A stretch of DNA of 64,000 nucleotides from Sedimentitalea sp042687825 (GTDB lineage: Bacteria; Pseudomonadota; Alphaproteobacteria; Rhodobacterales; Rhodobacteraceae): NCBI RefSeq assembly GCF_042687825.1, contig NZ_JBHUQE010000018.1, forward strand, positions 7,496-71,495. The letters run 5' to 3'. The position numbers and the translations under genes were made by a program. Under the pieces are notes generated by a model. That model was not told the origin of the DNA, did not search any database, and was given only the letters and a program-made list of their open reading frames with translations. Shown here piece after piece: positions 1 to 9,140 of this stretch; within the stretch, counting starts at the first letter, position 1, and the number at the start of each line of letters is the position of its first letter.

Positions 1-22
1 TCTAAACCGATATGGAATTCAA

Positions 23-46
23 CGCGCGCCGTATTCCCGGCGCGCG
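23..46 (+). other. GC-rich hairpin in the ctaD leader
   Basis: An 8-bp perfect inverted repeat (CGCGCGCC/GGCGCGCG) encloses an 8-nt loop just upstream of the ctaD ribosome-binding site (AGGAGG near 59-64). No T-run follows on the plus strand, so a terminator is unlikely. It could be a leader stem or part of a terminator of an upstream gene outside the window. Confidence 0.4.
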
Positions 47-70
47 CTCATATGCAACAGGAGGCGCCAA

Positions 71-1744
71 ATGGCAGACGCAGCCATTCATGGTCACGAG
101 CACGCGGACGAGCGCAGTTTCTTTACGCGCTGGTTCATGTCCACAAACCACAAGGACATCGGGATACTCTATCTTGTCGTCTCGGCCCTGGTCGGCCTGA
201 TCTCGGTCGGGTTCACCGTCTACATGCGGCTGGAACTGATGGACCCCGGCGTTCAGTACATGTGCATGGAAGGCGCGCGGCTGATTGCCGATTCCGCCGG
301 AACCTGTACCCCCAACGGCCATTTGTGGAACGTGTTGGTGACCGCGCACGGCATCCTGATGATGTTCTTTGTGGTCATTCCCGCCCTGTTCGGCGGGTTC
401 GGCAACTATTTCATGCCGCTGCAGATCGGTGCGCCGGACATGGCCTTCCCGCGGATGAACAATCTCAGCTTCTGGCTGTATGTCTTTGGCACCACCCTGG
501 CGGTCTGCTCGGTCCTGACGCCCGGCGGCAACGATCAGTTGGGCTCGGGGGTCGGCTGGGTTCTGTATCCGCCGCTGTCAGTGAACGAAGGCGGCATGTC
601 GATGGATTTCGCCATCTTCGCAGTCCACGTGTCGGGTGCGTCCTCGATCCTGGGTGCGATCAACATGATCACCACCTTCCTGAACATGCGCGCCCCGGGC
701 ATGACCCTGTTCAAGGTGCCGCTGTTCTCGTGGTCGATCTTTGTCACCGCCTGGCTGATCCTGCTCAGCCTGCCGGTGCTGGCCGGTGCCATCACCATGC
801 TGCTGATGGACCGCAATTTCGGCTTTACCTTCTTTGATCCGGCCGGCGGCGGCGACCCGATCCTGTACCAGCACATCCTGTGGTTCTTTGGCCATCCGGA
901 AGTGTATATCGTGATCCTGCCGGGCTTTGGCCTGATCAGCCACGTGATTGCCACCTTTGCGCGCAAGCCGGTCTTTGGCTATCTGCCGATGGTCTGGGCG
1001 CTGATCGCCATCGGGTTCCTGGGCTTTGTCGTCTGGGCGCACCACATGTACACCGTCGGCATGACTTTGAACCAGCAGGCCTATTTCATGCTGGCGACGA
1101 TGACCATCGCGGTGCCCACCGGCGTCAAGGTGTTCAGCTGGATCGCCACCATGTGGAGCGGCTCGATCGAGTTCAAGACACCGATGCTCTGGGCGTTCGG
1201 CTTCCTGTTCCTGTTCACCATCGGGGGCGTTACCGGAATCGTTCTGTCGCAGGCCGCCGTGGACCGCTATTATCACGACACCTACTATGTCGTGGCGCAT
1301 TTCCACTATGTCATGAGCCTGGGGGCCGTCTTTACCATCTTTGCCGGGATCTACTTCTACCTGCCAAAGATGTCCGGCCGGATGTATCCCGAGACCCTGG
1401 GTAAAATCCACTTCTGGATGATGTTCATCGGCGCCAACCTGACCTTCTTCCCGCAGCACTTTCTGGGCCGTCAGGGCATGCCGCGCCGCTATATCGACTA
1501 TCCCGAGGCCTTTGCCTATTGGAACTGGTGGTCGAGCCTGGGCGCGTTCCTCTCCTTTGCCTCGTTCCTGCTGTTCTTCGGCATCATCTGGTACACGCTG
1601 ACGCGTGGTGCCCGGGTGACCGAGAACAACCCTTGGAACGAGTATGCGGACACGCTGGAATGGACCCTGCCCAGCCCGCCGCCGGAACATACGTTCGAAA
1701 CCCTGCCCAAGCAGGAAGACTGGGACAAGGGCCACGCCCACTAG
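71..1744 (+). CDS. ctaD: Cytochrome c oxidase subunit I (aa3 type)
   Basis: This is the catalytic subunit of the terminal oxidase, which reduces O2 to water at the heme a3-CuB site and pumps protons across the inner membrane. It has 557 residues, normal for the family, with about 12 membrane segments. Metal ligands are visible: H93 (heme a), H275 with cross-linking Y279 in GHPEVY, H324/H325 (CuB), and the AHFHY pair near residue 410. The D-channel aspartate D123 (GAPDMAFPR) and the K-channel lysine K353 (GVKVFSW) are present, which indicates an A-type proton-pumping oxidase. The ATG at 71 sits behind an AGGAGG Shine-Dalgarno sequence. The gene is monocistronic here and closed by a strong terminator. 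Subunits II and III are not in the window, as is common in Rhodobacterales where ctaD stands alone. Confidence 0.98.
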   Translation: MADAAIHGHEHADERSFFTRWFMSTNHKDIGILYLVVSALVGLISVGFTVYMRLELMDPGVQYMCMEGARLIADSAGTCTPNGHLWNVLVTAHGILMMFFVVIPALFGGFGNYFMPLQIGAPDMAFPRMNNLSFWLYVFGTTLAVCSVLTPGGNDQLGSGVGWVLYPPLSVNEGGMSMDFAIFAVHVSGASSILGAINMITTFLNMRAPGMTLFKVPLFSWSIFVTAWLILLSLPVLAGAITMLLMDRNFGFTFFDPAGGGDPILYQHILWFFGHPEVYIVILPGFGLISHVIATFARKPVFGYLPMVWALIAIGFLGFVVWAHHMYTVGMTLNQQAYFMLATMTIAVPTGVKVFSWIATMWSGSIEFKTPMLWAFGFLFLFTIGGVTGIVLSQAAVDRYYHDTYYVVAHFHYVMSLGAVFTIFAGIYFYLPKMSGRMYPETLGKIHFWMMFIGANLTFFPQHFLGRQGMPRRYIDYPEAFAYWNWWSSLGAFLSFASFLLFFGIIWYTLTRGARVTENNPWNEYADTLEWTLPSPPPEHTFETLPKQEDWDKGHAH

Positions 1745-1771
1745 GCCAGCCAGCCCCATCCCGCGAATTGC

Positions 1772-1802
1772 AAAAGCCCCGGAGCATTGCTCCGGGGCTT
1801 TT
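1772..1802 (+). terminator. Rho-independent terminator of ctaD
   Basis: A 10-bp perfect stem (GCCCCGGAGC/GCTCCGGGGC) with a 3-nt loop is flanked by AAAA and TTTT, 28 bp after the ctaD stop codon. The A/T flanks could let it work in both directions. Confidence 0.93.
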
Positions 1803-2072
1803 GTCTTGCCCGGTTCCGTCGCGGCAGACTGTCCGTCGCCGGCTTGAAGGCGCCCGGAGCTTGATGTTTTCTGGCGTCGCTCCCACAAGCCAAGGTGCTT
1901 TCATGTTCGTCGCCCCCTTGCCCGCCCCGAACGGGTCGGACATTTTCCGACCGGCACCGAAGGCAGCGCCGGGAATGCCCGGCAGGACAGGCACCGCGCA
2001 CCGGCCCGGACTGTCCGTTTCGTGTCCCGAGACGCAGTCGGCACCCGCATCCGATGCCGGGTGCGCCCGGGC
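1803..2072. other. Gene-free stretch between ctaD terminator and SGNH hydrolase
   Basis: About 270 bp with no convincing ORF, RNA gene or repeat. It must hold the promoter of the downstream hydrolase, but no clear -35/-10 pair could be identified. Confidence 0.5.
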
Positions 2073-2828
2073 ATGATGGACCGTGTTCTGGACATTCTGG
2101 GCCGCACCGTCTTTCTGCCGTTGCTGGTCGCACAGGGCCTGCAAGTGCGGCGCAAGGCGCTGATCCTGCCCGAAGCCGCTGGCGCCCGCAGCGGCATCAC
2201 CGGAACCGGCCGGGACCTGCATCTGCTGGTTCTGGGCGATTCCTCAGCCGCCGGGGTCGGGGTGGTTACCCAGGATCACGCGCTGACCGGGCAACTGGTG
2301 CGGCGCCTGTCGCCGCAGTTCCGGCTGCACTGGCGCCTGGATGCCCTGACCGGAGCGACGACACGCAGCACGCTCGCCCGGCTGCGCCAGACACCTCCGG
2401 TACGCGCAGATGCGGTGGTCCTGGCGCTGGGTGTCAACGACACCACCGGTGCCGTCACTCTGGGCGGCTGGTTGTCGCGGCAGCGCCGGCTGCTGAATCT
2501 GCTGCGCCGCGACTATGGCGCCCGCCGCATCTATGTGTCGGCGGTGCCGCCCATCGGGCAGTTTCCGCTGTTACCCCATCCTCTGCGCTGGTTTCTGGGG
2601 CGCCACGCATTGCGCCTGGACCGCGGCCTGCAAGAACTGCTGGACCGGCAGCCCGATTGCACCCATATCGCGCTGGACCTGCCCCCGGATGCGACACTGA
2701 TGGCCGAGGACGGCTTCCATCCCGGCGCCGCTGTATATGACGCCTGGGCCGAATGTCTGGCCGAACATATCCGCCGCGATTTTCTGGCGGCCACGCACGG
2801 GCAATCACATTTGACGGCGGGACACTGA
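2073..2828 (+). CDS. SGNH/GDSL-family hydrolase
   Basis: This is probably an esterase or lipase-like hydrolase with a Ser-Asp-His triad. The protein has about 251 residues. The block I serine motif GDSSAAG is near residue 57, the block III Asn motif GVND lies in the middle, and the block V motif DGFHPG supplies the catalytic Asp-His near the C-terminus. The first residues (LDILGRTVFLPLLVAQGL) are hydrophobic and may be a membrane anchor or signal sequence. An upstream in-frame ATG at 2022 exists, but the peptide it adds is Arg-rich and unlike the family, so 2073 (or 2076) is preferred. The substrate cannot be told from the sequence. The gene is followed 48 bp later by the DUF2244 gene on the same strand. 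Confidence 0.8.
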   Translation: MMDRVLDILGRTVFLPLLVAQGLQVRRKALILPEAAGARSGITGTGRDLHLLVLGDSSAAGVGVVTQDHALTGQLVRRLSPQFRLHWRLDALTGATTRSTLARLRQTPPVRADAVVLALGVNDTTGAVTLGGWLSRQRRLLNLLRRDYGARRIYVSAVPPIGQFPLLPHPLRWFLGRHALRLDRGLQELLDRQPDCTHIALDLPPDATLMAEDGFHPGAAVYDAWAECLAEHIRRDFLAATHGQSHLTAGH

Positions 2829-2876
2829 AAGGGCGTTCACCCGTTGGGGCCGCGCTGCTAGTATCGCTGTGACGCC

Positions 2877-3362
2877 ATGCCTTACAACTGGATCAAATCC
2901 GACCCTGCCCATACCGGCCGCGAACTGCATCTCTGGCCGCACCAGTCACTGCGGCCACGCGGTTATGCGGCGTTCATCCTGGGCACGTTCACCCTGGTTC
3001 TGGTGCCGATGCTTCCCCTGCTGGGCAGCGTGGTGCTATGGGGCGTTCTGCCGTTTCTGATGGCCGCAGTCGGCGGCATCTGGTTCGCGCTGTCGCGCAG
3101 TCACCGCAACGCGCAGATCCTCGAAGTGCTGACATTGACCAGCGACCACGCCCATCTTCTTCGCCGCAATCCGAACGGTGAATGCCAGGAATGGCAATGC
3201 AACCGCTATTGGGCCAGCACGCAGATGCACAAGACCGATGGTCCGGTACCGCATTACGTGACCCTCAAGGGCTGCGGGCGCGAGGTCGAGATTGGTGCGT
3301 TTCTGTCCGAGGACGAGCGCATCGCGCTTTATGACGATCTGGTGCGGGCGCTGAACCGCTGA
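2877..3362 (+). CDS. DUF2244 family membrane protein
   Basis: This 161-residue protein has two closely spaced hydrophobic segments (about residues 35-75) followed by a soluble domain with the pattern typical of DUF2244 proteins, including a WASTQMHKT stretch and a terminal region reading GREVEIGAFLSEDER. DUF2244 proteins are frequent neighbours of cytochrome oxidase genes in alphaproteobacteria, and ctaD lies 1.1 kb upstream here. No biochemical function is established. It converges on the YqeY-like gene 80 bp downstream. The family assignment is from memory of the pattern. Confidence 0.8.
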   Translation: MPYNWIKSDPAHTGRELHLWPHQSLRPRGYAAFILGTFTLVLVPMLPLLGSVVLWGVLPFLMAAVGGIWFALSRSHRNAQILEVLTLTSDHAHLLRRNPNGECQEWQCNRYWASTQMHKTDGPVPHYVTLKGCGREVEIGAFLSEDERIALYDDLVRALNR

Positions 3363-3442
3363 ACACCATCTGGCCCGGCGCCCCCGCCCGCGACAGTTCC
3401 GTGCATCGCGCACCAGTCGCGACCAGAGACCCCGGGTCGCTG

Positions 3443-3916
3443 TCAGCCGGAGCAGAGCCGGTCCTTGACCAGCGGACCGACCTTGCCGAAATCCATCTGG
3501 CCGGTGTACTTGCCTTTGAGTTCGGCCATCACCTTGCCCATGTCGCGGATCGACTGCGCGCCGGTCTTTTCAACCGCCTTGCGCACCGCGTCCGCGACCT
3601 GCTCGTCATCCAGCTGTTTGGGCAGGAAATCCTCGATGATCTCGATCTCCTGCCGTTCCCGCTCGGCCAGGTCCAGCCGCCCGCCCTCTTCGTAAGCGCG
3701 GGCACTTTCGTAGCGCTGTTTGGTCATCTTGCTCAGAATCGCAAGAACTTCGGCATCGCTGACGCCACCTTCCTTGCCCTCGCCGCGCGCGGCGATATCC
3801 TGATCCTTGATTGCCGCACAGATCAGCCGCAGGGTCGACAACCGGGTTGCCGCCTTGTCCCGCATGGCCTGTTTCAGGGCCGCATTGACCCGAGAACGCA
3901 TGTCCATGTCTGTCAT
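3443..3916 (-). CDS. GatB/YqeY domain protein
   Basis: This 157-residue helical protein matches the free-standing YqeY family, which resembles the tRNA-binding tail domain of the GatB amidotransferase subunit. Characteristic elements are the N-terminal MRSRVNAALKQAMRDK helix, the segment RLSTLRLICAAIKDQD, and the C-terminal MGKVMAELKGKY followed by a DFGKVGPLVK tail. The role is not well defined; tRNA-dependent amidation or tRNA binding is proposed for the family. It is divergent from carA with a 176-bp shared upstream region, an arrangement common in Rhodobacterales. Confidence 0.93.
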   Translation of the reverse strand: MTDMDMRSRVNAALKQAMRDKAATRLSTLRLICAAIKDQDIAARGEGKEGGVSDAEVLAILSKMTKQRYESARAYEEGGRLDLAERERQEIEIIEDFLPKQLDDEQVADAVRKAVEKTGAQSIRDMGKVMAELKGKYTGQMDFGKVGPLVKDRLCSG

Positions 3917-4092
3917 TCCATCCCCATGGATTCCGAAGCTGAGACACTAACGAATGCGAATGCGTTTAACAACCGGGCGAAGCATCCCGTAACGCATTGA
4001 TTTTCAAGTATGTAGCAAAAAACCGGGCAGGCTTGACCCGACTGGCCGCTAACCTTAGACATCGGTCAGTTTTGCCCATCAGGAGTCGCGCC

Positions 4093-5256
4093 ATGGCCCA
4101 TTCGGTCCCATCCAAGCCCACCGCCTGTCTGGCCCTGGCGGATGGCAGCGTATTTTATGGCATCGGCTTTGGCGCCACCGGGCAGACCGTTGCAGAACTG
4201 TGTTTCAACACCGCCATGACCGGCTATCAGGAAATCATGACTGATCCGTCCTATGCCGGGCAGATCGTCACCTTTACCTTTCCCCATATCGGCAATGTCG
4301 GGGTCAACCCAGACGATGACGAAACCGCCGATCCGGTGGCCTCGGGCATGGTGGTCAAATGGGATCCGACCGTGCCCAGCAACTGGCGTGCCACCGAGGA
4401 CATCCGGGCATGGCTGCAGCGCCGCGGCCGCATCGCCATCGGCGGCGTCGATACCCGTCGCCTGACCCGGGCGATCCGGCAACAGGGCGCGCCGCATGTC
4501 GCGCTGGCCCATGATCCCGAGGGCAATTTCGACCTGGCGGCTCTGGTCGCGGCCGCGCGCGGTTTTGCCGGTCTCGAAGGCATGGACCTGGCCCGCGAAG
4601 TTACCTGCGCGCAATCCTATCGCTGGGACGAGATGCGTTGGGCCTGGCCGGCCGGATACAGCCGGCAGGAGGCGGCGAAACACCGCGTCGTCGCGGTGGA
4701 TTACGGAGCCAAGCGCAACATTCTGCGCTGCCTGGCCAGTGCCGGCTGCGATGTCACCGTTCTGCCGGCCACGGCCACGGCGGCGGAGATCCTGGCGCAT
4801 GAGCCGGACGGTGTCTTCCTGTCCAATGGTCCCGGCGATCCGGCGGCCACCGGTGAATACGCCGTGCCGATGATCCGCGAGGTTCTGGACCGCACCGACA
4901 TCCCGGTCTTTGGCATTTGCCTTGGCCATCAGATGCTGGCCCTGGCGCTGGGGGCCCGGACGGTCAAGATGAACCACGGCCATCACGGCGCCAACCATCC
5001 GGTCAAGGATCTGGAAACCGGCAAGGTCGAAATCACGTCGATGAACCACGGTTTCGCGGTCGACGGCCAGTCGCTGCCGCAGGGGGTGGTGGAAACCCAT
5101 CGCTCGCTGTTTGACGGATCGAATTGCGGCATCCGGGTCTCTGACAGGCCGGTCTATTCGGTGCAGTACCATCCCGAGGCCAGCCCCGGCCCGCAGGACA
5201 GCTTTTACCTGTTCGAGAGGTTCGCCGCCGCCATGGCCGCTCGCGCTGCGGCCTGA
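4093..5256 (+). CDS. carA: Carbamoyl-phosphate synthase small subunit
   Basis: This is the glutaminase subunit of carbamoyl-phosphate synthase. It hydrolyses glutamine and passes ammonia to CarB for pyrimidine and arginine synthesis. It has 387 residues. The N-terminal CPSase_sm_chain domain begins ACLALADGSVFYGIGFGA, and the C-terminal class I glutamine amidotransferase domain carries the nucleophile in FGICLGHQ and the His/Glu pair in QYHPEASPGP. The ATG at 4093 follows an AGGAG about 8 nt upstream. A longer frame from 3997 adds a non-conserved peptide and is rejected. CarB is not in the window. Confidence 0.97.
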   Translation: MAHSVPSKPTACLALADGSVFYGIGFGATGQTVAELCFNTAMTGYQEIMTDPSYAGQIVTFTFPHIGNVGVNPDDDETADPVASGMVVKWDPTVPSNWRATEDIRAWLQRRGRIAIGGVDTRRLTRAIRQQGAPHVALAHDPEGNFDLAALVAAARGFAGLEGMDLAREVTCAQSYRWDEMRWAWPAGYSRQEAAKHRVVAVDYGAKRNILRCLASAGCDVTVLPATATAAEILAHEPDGVFLSNGPGDPAATGEYAVPMIREVLDRTDIPVFGICLGHQMLALALGARTVKMNHGHHGANHPVKDLETGKVEITSMNHGFAVDGQSLPQGVVETHRSLFDGSNCGIRVSDRPVYSVQYHPEASPGPQDSFYLFERFAAAMAARAAA

Positions 5257-5417
5257 GAACAGCCGCTCTGTTGCCAGATTTCAGAGTGCTGTCGCCCGGC
5301 GGCGGTCTGCATCCGATCTGATCGGAGAACGACCGGATTCCGCTCATCTTTACCGGCTGTTAACCTCGTTGTCTCAGGTTGATGCGCAGATTTCACTCTG
5401 CGTATTGGACCCCTCGG

Positions 5418-7307
5418 ATGCGCTCTCAGACCTTGCGGCTGCTGACATCCAGCCCGGCCCCATTGCAGCGCAAGACGCCCCGGCTGCCGCTGGGGCGGTG
5501 TCTGGTGCGCAAGGGAGTGATCACCTCTGATCAACTGATCCGGGCCTTGCAGTTGCAACTGACTCTGCGCGCCCCGATTGGCGAGATTCTGGTCGCCGAG
5601 GGCTGGGCCAGCCGCGATGATATCCAGGCCGCCTTGACCGAACAGCACGGTATCGCCCAGGCCGACATGACGGGCCATCGCCCCGACCCGGCATTGTGCC
5701 GACGCATGCCGCACCGGTTCTGGCTGCACCACCGGGTGCTGCCGTGGAAGCGCGTCGGACGGACCGTGCAGATCGCCACGGCCCGGCCCGACCAGTTCGA
5801 CACGGTGCGCGCGGCCTTGCGCGATACCTTTGCCGATGTGGTGCCGGTGCTGGCCACGGAAACCCAGATCGATCACGCCATCGCCCGGCGCTTTTCAAAG
5901 CCGATGGCGCGGGCGGCGGGTTCGCGTGTAGACGCGCGCTTCAGCTGCCGCACATGGCAATCGGGCAGCCGCCTGACCCTGCCCGCCGTCCTGCTGCTTT
6001 TGCTGGGCGCATTGGTTCTGGCCCCGGTTTCGGTTCTGGGCGCGCTGAGCCTGGTCGCCATCTTCACTTTGATGATATTTGCGCTGCTCAAGGTCAGTGC
6101 CTTTGTGGTGCACCTGACGGGCAATTGCCACCTGACCGCGCCCAGCCGCCGGAACGCAGCCCCGCCGGCCCCGGCGCAATTGCCCAAAGTATCGGTCCTG
6201 GTGCCCCTGTTCCACGAACGGGAAATTGCCGGAGCCTTGATCCGAAGGCTGGAAAAACTGACTTATCCCAAGGCGTTGCTGGACGTCATTCTGGTTCTGG
6301 AAGAACATGACGAGATCACCCATGCAACCCTGGCCGAAACCGTTCTGCCGGCCTGGATTCGGGTGGTCCAGGTACCTGCCCATGGCGGGTTGACGACCAA
6401 GCCACGGGCGATGAACTATGCGCTGGATTTCTGCCGCGGCGACATCATTGGCGTCTGGGACGCCGAAGACGCACCGGTGCAGGACCAGATCGAATATGTC
6501 GTGGCCTGTTTCGAACGGGCCGACGAAGACGTGGTCTGCCTGCAGGGGATTCTGGATTACTACAACCCGCGCAGCAACTGGCTGGCGCGCTGTTTCACCA
6601 TCGAATATTCCAGCTGGTTCCGGGTTGTTCTGCCCGGCATTGCCCGCATGGGGCTGGTGGTGCCGCTGGGCGGCACGACCCTGTTCTTCAGACGCGACAA
6701 ACTGGTGGAACTGGGCGGATGGGACGCGCATAATGTCACCGAGGATGCCGATCTGGGGGTCCGCCTGTGCCGCGCCGGCTATCGCACCGAGATGATCGAC
6801 ACCGTCACCTACGAAGAGGCGAATTGCCGGATCTGGCCCTGGATCAAACAGCGCTCGCGCTGGCTCAAGGGTTTTATGGTGACCTATCTGGTGCATATGC
6901 GCCGCCCCGTGCAGCTGTTTCACGATCTCGGCGCTCGGCGGTTCCTGAGCCTGCAGGCGTTTTTTGTCGGAACGCTGTGCCAGTTTCTGCTGGCGCCGGT
7001 GCTTTGGTCGTTCTGGCTGATCGTGCTGGGCTTTCAGCATCCGATCCAGACCCTGGTCTCCAACCAGATGGTCTATGGTGTCGGCGGGCTGTTTCTGGCG
7101 GCGGAACTGATGGTCATCTGTATCGGACTGGTCGCCGTCTCGTCACCCGAGCGGCGCTTTCTGATGCGCTGGGTTCCGACCATGATACTGTATTTTCCAC
7201 TGGCCGCGCTGGCCGCCTACAAGGCGCTGTATGAGCTGGTAATCCGGCCCTATTACTGGGACAAGACCCAGCACGGACATTCCGAATCCGAACTGGCCTC
7301 GGAATGA
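5418..7307 (+). CDS. Membrane glycosyltransferase (GT2) with N-terminal GspE/MshE-like domain
   Basis: A 629-residue fusion. Residues about 23-160 resemble the N-terminal domain of type II secretion and pilus ATPases (GSPII_E_N/MshEN: LGRCLVRKGVIT...LGEILVAEGW-type repeats). Two membrane helices follow (about 187-233). A family 2 glycosyltransferase domain then starts at VSVLVPLFHE (about 258), with the metal-binding DAED at 348-351, TEDAD at 441-445 and QRSRW at 478-482. Further membrane helices end the protein (about 510-605). The QxxRW motif places it among processive or polysaccharide-type synthases. In MshE-type ATPases this N-terminal domain can bind cyclic-di-GMP, so ligand-controlled polymer synthesis is a reasonable inference. 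The start is uncertain: ATG 5382 is an alternative, but 5418 has a GGA at better spacing. Confidence 0.85.
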   Translation: MRSQTLRLLTSSPAPLQRKTPRLPLGRCLVRKGVITSDQLIRALQLQLTLRAPIGEILVAEGWASRDDIQAALTEQHGIAQADMTGHRPDPALCRRMPHRFWLHHRVLPWKRVGRTVQIATARPDQFDTVRAALRDTFADVVPVLATETQIDHAIARRFSKPMARAAGSRVDARFSCRTWQSGSRLTLPAVLLLLLGALVLAPVSVLGALSLVAIFTLMIFALLKVSAFVVHLTGNCHLTAPSRRNAAPPAPAQLPKVSVLVPLFHEREIAGALIRRLEKLTYPKALLDVILVLEEHDEITHATLAETVLPAWIRVVQVPAHGGLTTKPRAMNYALDFCRGDIIGVWDAEDAPVQDQIEYVVACFERADEDVVCLQGILDYYNPRSNWLARCFTIEYSSWFRVVLPGIARMGLVVPLGGTTLFFRRDKLVELGGWDAHNVTEDADLGVRLCRAGYRTEMIDTVTYEEANCRIWPWIKQRSRWLKGFMVTYLVHMRRPVQLFHDLGARRFLSLQAFFVGTLCQFLLAPVLWSFWLIVLGFQHPIQTLVSNQMVYGVGGLFLAAELMVICIGLVAVSSPERRFLMRWVPTMILYFPLAALAAYKALYELVIRPYYWDKTQHGHSESELASE

Positions 7308-7332
7308 GGCGCAGACGGAAAATGTCGCGGCT

Positions 7333-7986
7333 TTAACCTGTGCGTTCCCGTGCGGTGGCATCCTGCTGCAGCCGGGTCATGAAGGCCACCGAGATATGAT
7401 CCTTGAGCGCCTTTTCGGCCATGTCCTCGTCGCGGGCTTCGATCGCGGCCACAATGCCATCATGCTCGCTCTGGGCAATCTCGCCCCGTCCCTGGGCCGC
7501 CAGCGACGTTGTCGCCATCAGAGCCATGGTCCGGTGCACCAGATCCAGTTGCTGCACCAGATAGCGGTTATGCGAGGCCAGGTGAATCTGCTTGTGAAAC
7601 CGTCGGTTCGCCCGCGCCAGCGCCGGCGGATCGCCGACCAGGGAATCATCCGCGGTCACCATCGCCCGCAGCACCGCGATTTCCTCTTCGTTGGCATGGC
7701 GCGCCGCCAGCCGGGCCGCCAGCCCCTCGAGTTCGCGCCGGACCACGTAGAGTTCGGCCATCTGGTTGTGATCCAGCGAGGCCACGATCAGCGATCGCCC
7801 GTCCCGTTCCAGCAGTGACTGGGTCTCGAGTCGCTGCAAGGCCTCGCGAATGGGCGTTCGCGACACCCCGAACCGATCCGCCAGATCGCTCTCCACCAGG
7901 CGATCTCCGGGCTTGTAGACGCCGATATCGATCGCCTCGAGGATCAGGTTATAGGCGTCTGAATGCGGGTGTTTTTGCTGCGACAT
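7333..7986 (-). CDS. GntR family transcriptional regulator (FadR/FCD type)
   Basis: This 217-residue DNA-binding repressor or activator has an N-terminal winged helix (GDRLVESDLADRFGVSRTPI, then REALQRLETQSLLER) and a C-terminal all-helical FCD ligand domain (about 80-210) with conserved metal-binding histidines around FHKQIH and the SEHDGI segment. Such regulators usually sense carboxylic-acid metabolites, but the ligand here is unknown. A much longer frame runs upstream, but homology starts at MSQQKH, so 7986 is the start. It is convergent with the glycosyltransferase and divergent from the HAD phosphatase, which may be its target. Confidence 0.93.
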   Translation of the reverse strand: MSQQKHPHSDAYNLILEAIDIGVYKPGDRLVESDLADRFGVSRTPIREALQRLETQSLLERDGRSLIVASLDHNQMAELYVVRRELEGLAARLAARHANEEEIAVLRAMVTADDSLVGDPPALARANRRFHKQIHLASHNRYLVQQLDLVHRTMALMATTSLAAQGRGEIAQSEHDGIVAAIEARDEDMAEKALKDHISVAFMTRLQQDATARERTG

Positions 7987-8088
7987 GAGACAGATACTAA
8001 CGCGCGGCGGGGGGGCGTGTACAGGCAGACCGGCCGCGTTGCCACCCAAGCCGTTGATAAGTCGCACCGGCAGGCCTAGAAACACAGC

Positions 8089-8733
8089 ATGGTCAAGGAC
8101 GCGTTTTCCCATGTCACGGTCTGGGTATTCGACCTGGACAACACGCTCTATCCGCCACAGGCCCGCCTGTTCGACCAGATCGAGCGGCGGATGACCCGCT
8201 ATGTGATGCAGGCGCTGCGCGTCGGGCAGCCCGAAGCGGACCGGTTGCGCCGGCATTACTGGCACACTTACGGCACGACGCTGGCAGGTTTGATGCGGGA
8301 ACATGATGTCGATCCGGCCCCCTACCTGACCGAAGTGCACGATATTTCGCTGGATCACCTGGATCGGGATGTCGCGCTGCGCCGCCAGATCTCCCGCCTG
8401 TCCGGCCGCCGCATCGTCTACACCAATGGCACCGGACCCTATGCCGAACGAGTCCTTGCGGCGCGCGGTCTGGACGGGCTTTTCGACGCGGTCTATGGCG
8501 TCGAGCATGCCCGGTTTCTGCCCAAACCCGAACGGGCCGCTTTTGAGGCCATCTTTGATCTGGACGGGGTCGATCCGACCCGCGCCGCGATGTTCGAGGA
8601 CGACCAGCGCAATCTGGCAGCGCCGCACGCGATGGGCATGCGCACCGTGCATGTCGCGCCGGACCCGAATCCGGCCGCGCATATCCACCACCACACCGAC
8701 GATCTGGCGGGATTTCTGCAAAACCTGACTTGA
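8089..8733 (+). CDS. HAD-superfamily pyrimidine 5'-nucleotidase
   Basis: This 214-residue HAD phosphatase of the pyrimidine 5'-nucleotidase type (yeast SDT1/PHM13-like) probably dephosphorylates UMP/CMP or related small phosphates. Motif I is FDLDNTLY (nucleophile and acid/base aspartates), motif II YTNGTG, motif III lysine KPERAAF, and motif IV FEDDQRN. A helical cap inserted after motif I contains a QIERRMTRYV stretch typical of this subgroup. It is divergent from the GntR gene with about 100 bp between them. Confidence 0.92.
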   Translation: MVKDAFSHVTVWVFDLDNTLYPPQARLFDQIERRMTRYVMQALRVGQPEADRLRRHYWHTYGTTLAGLMREHDVDPAPYLTEVHDISLDHLDRDVALRRQISRLSGRRIVYTNGTGPYAERVLAARGLDGLFDAVYGVEHARFLPKPERAAFEAIFDLDGVDPTRAAMFEDDQRNLAAPHAMGMRTVHVAPDPNPAAHIHHHTDDLAGFLQNLT

Positions 8734-8819
8734 AAATGCATGTTGCGACAATCCGCGCATGGGAACCGCACGCAGGTGGTTTATCTCAGCGTCAACACGC
8801 GCTGAACAGGAGATTGCCC

Positions 8820-9068
8820 ATGAGCCTTGCAGACCCGCAACACCGCGCTGCCGGGTGGCGCCGGCTGTTTTTTCGCATTCCGGTTATCGGCTGGGTCGCC
8901 AAAGACCTGCTGCATGGCGACAAGGACAATGTCTGGTTCGCGCTGATCGCCTTTTTCAGCCTGTGGATGTCGCTTTGGCTGGTCTTCGGCCTGCCCGGCC
9001 TGTACTTGCCGGCGCTGGCGATGGTGCCGGTCATGTTTGCCCTGCTGGTCCTGATCTCGCGCGGGTGA
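8820..9068 (+). CDS. Small conserved membrane protein
   Basis: This 82-residue protein has two predicted membrane helices in its C-terminal half (NVWFALIAFFSLWMSLW and a second ending VMFALLVLI). A soluble N-terminus carries the segment RIPVIGWVAKDLLHGDKDN. The ATG at 8820 follows a good ribosome-binding site (CAGGAG). I do not recognise a named family. It sits 72 bp ahead of the UbiH-like gene on the same strand and could be co-transcribed with it. Confidence 0.75.
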   Translation: MSLADPQHRAAGWRRLFFRIPVIGWVAKDLLHGDKDNVWFALIAFFSLWMSLWLVFGLPGLYLPALAMVPVMFALLVLISRG

Positions 9069-9140
9069 TTCGCAGCGTCTTGCCGCTTGGCCTTTGGCTG
9101 CAACGGACCTAGGGTGTGCCGGCGGCGAAAGGCAAATGCG

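Noticed and set aside
578..1888. 436-codon open frame opposite ctaD
   Set aside because: Shadow of ctaD with low-complexity composition; ctaD is certain.
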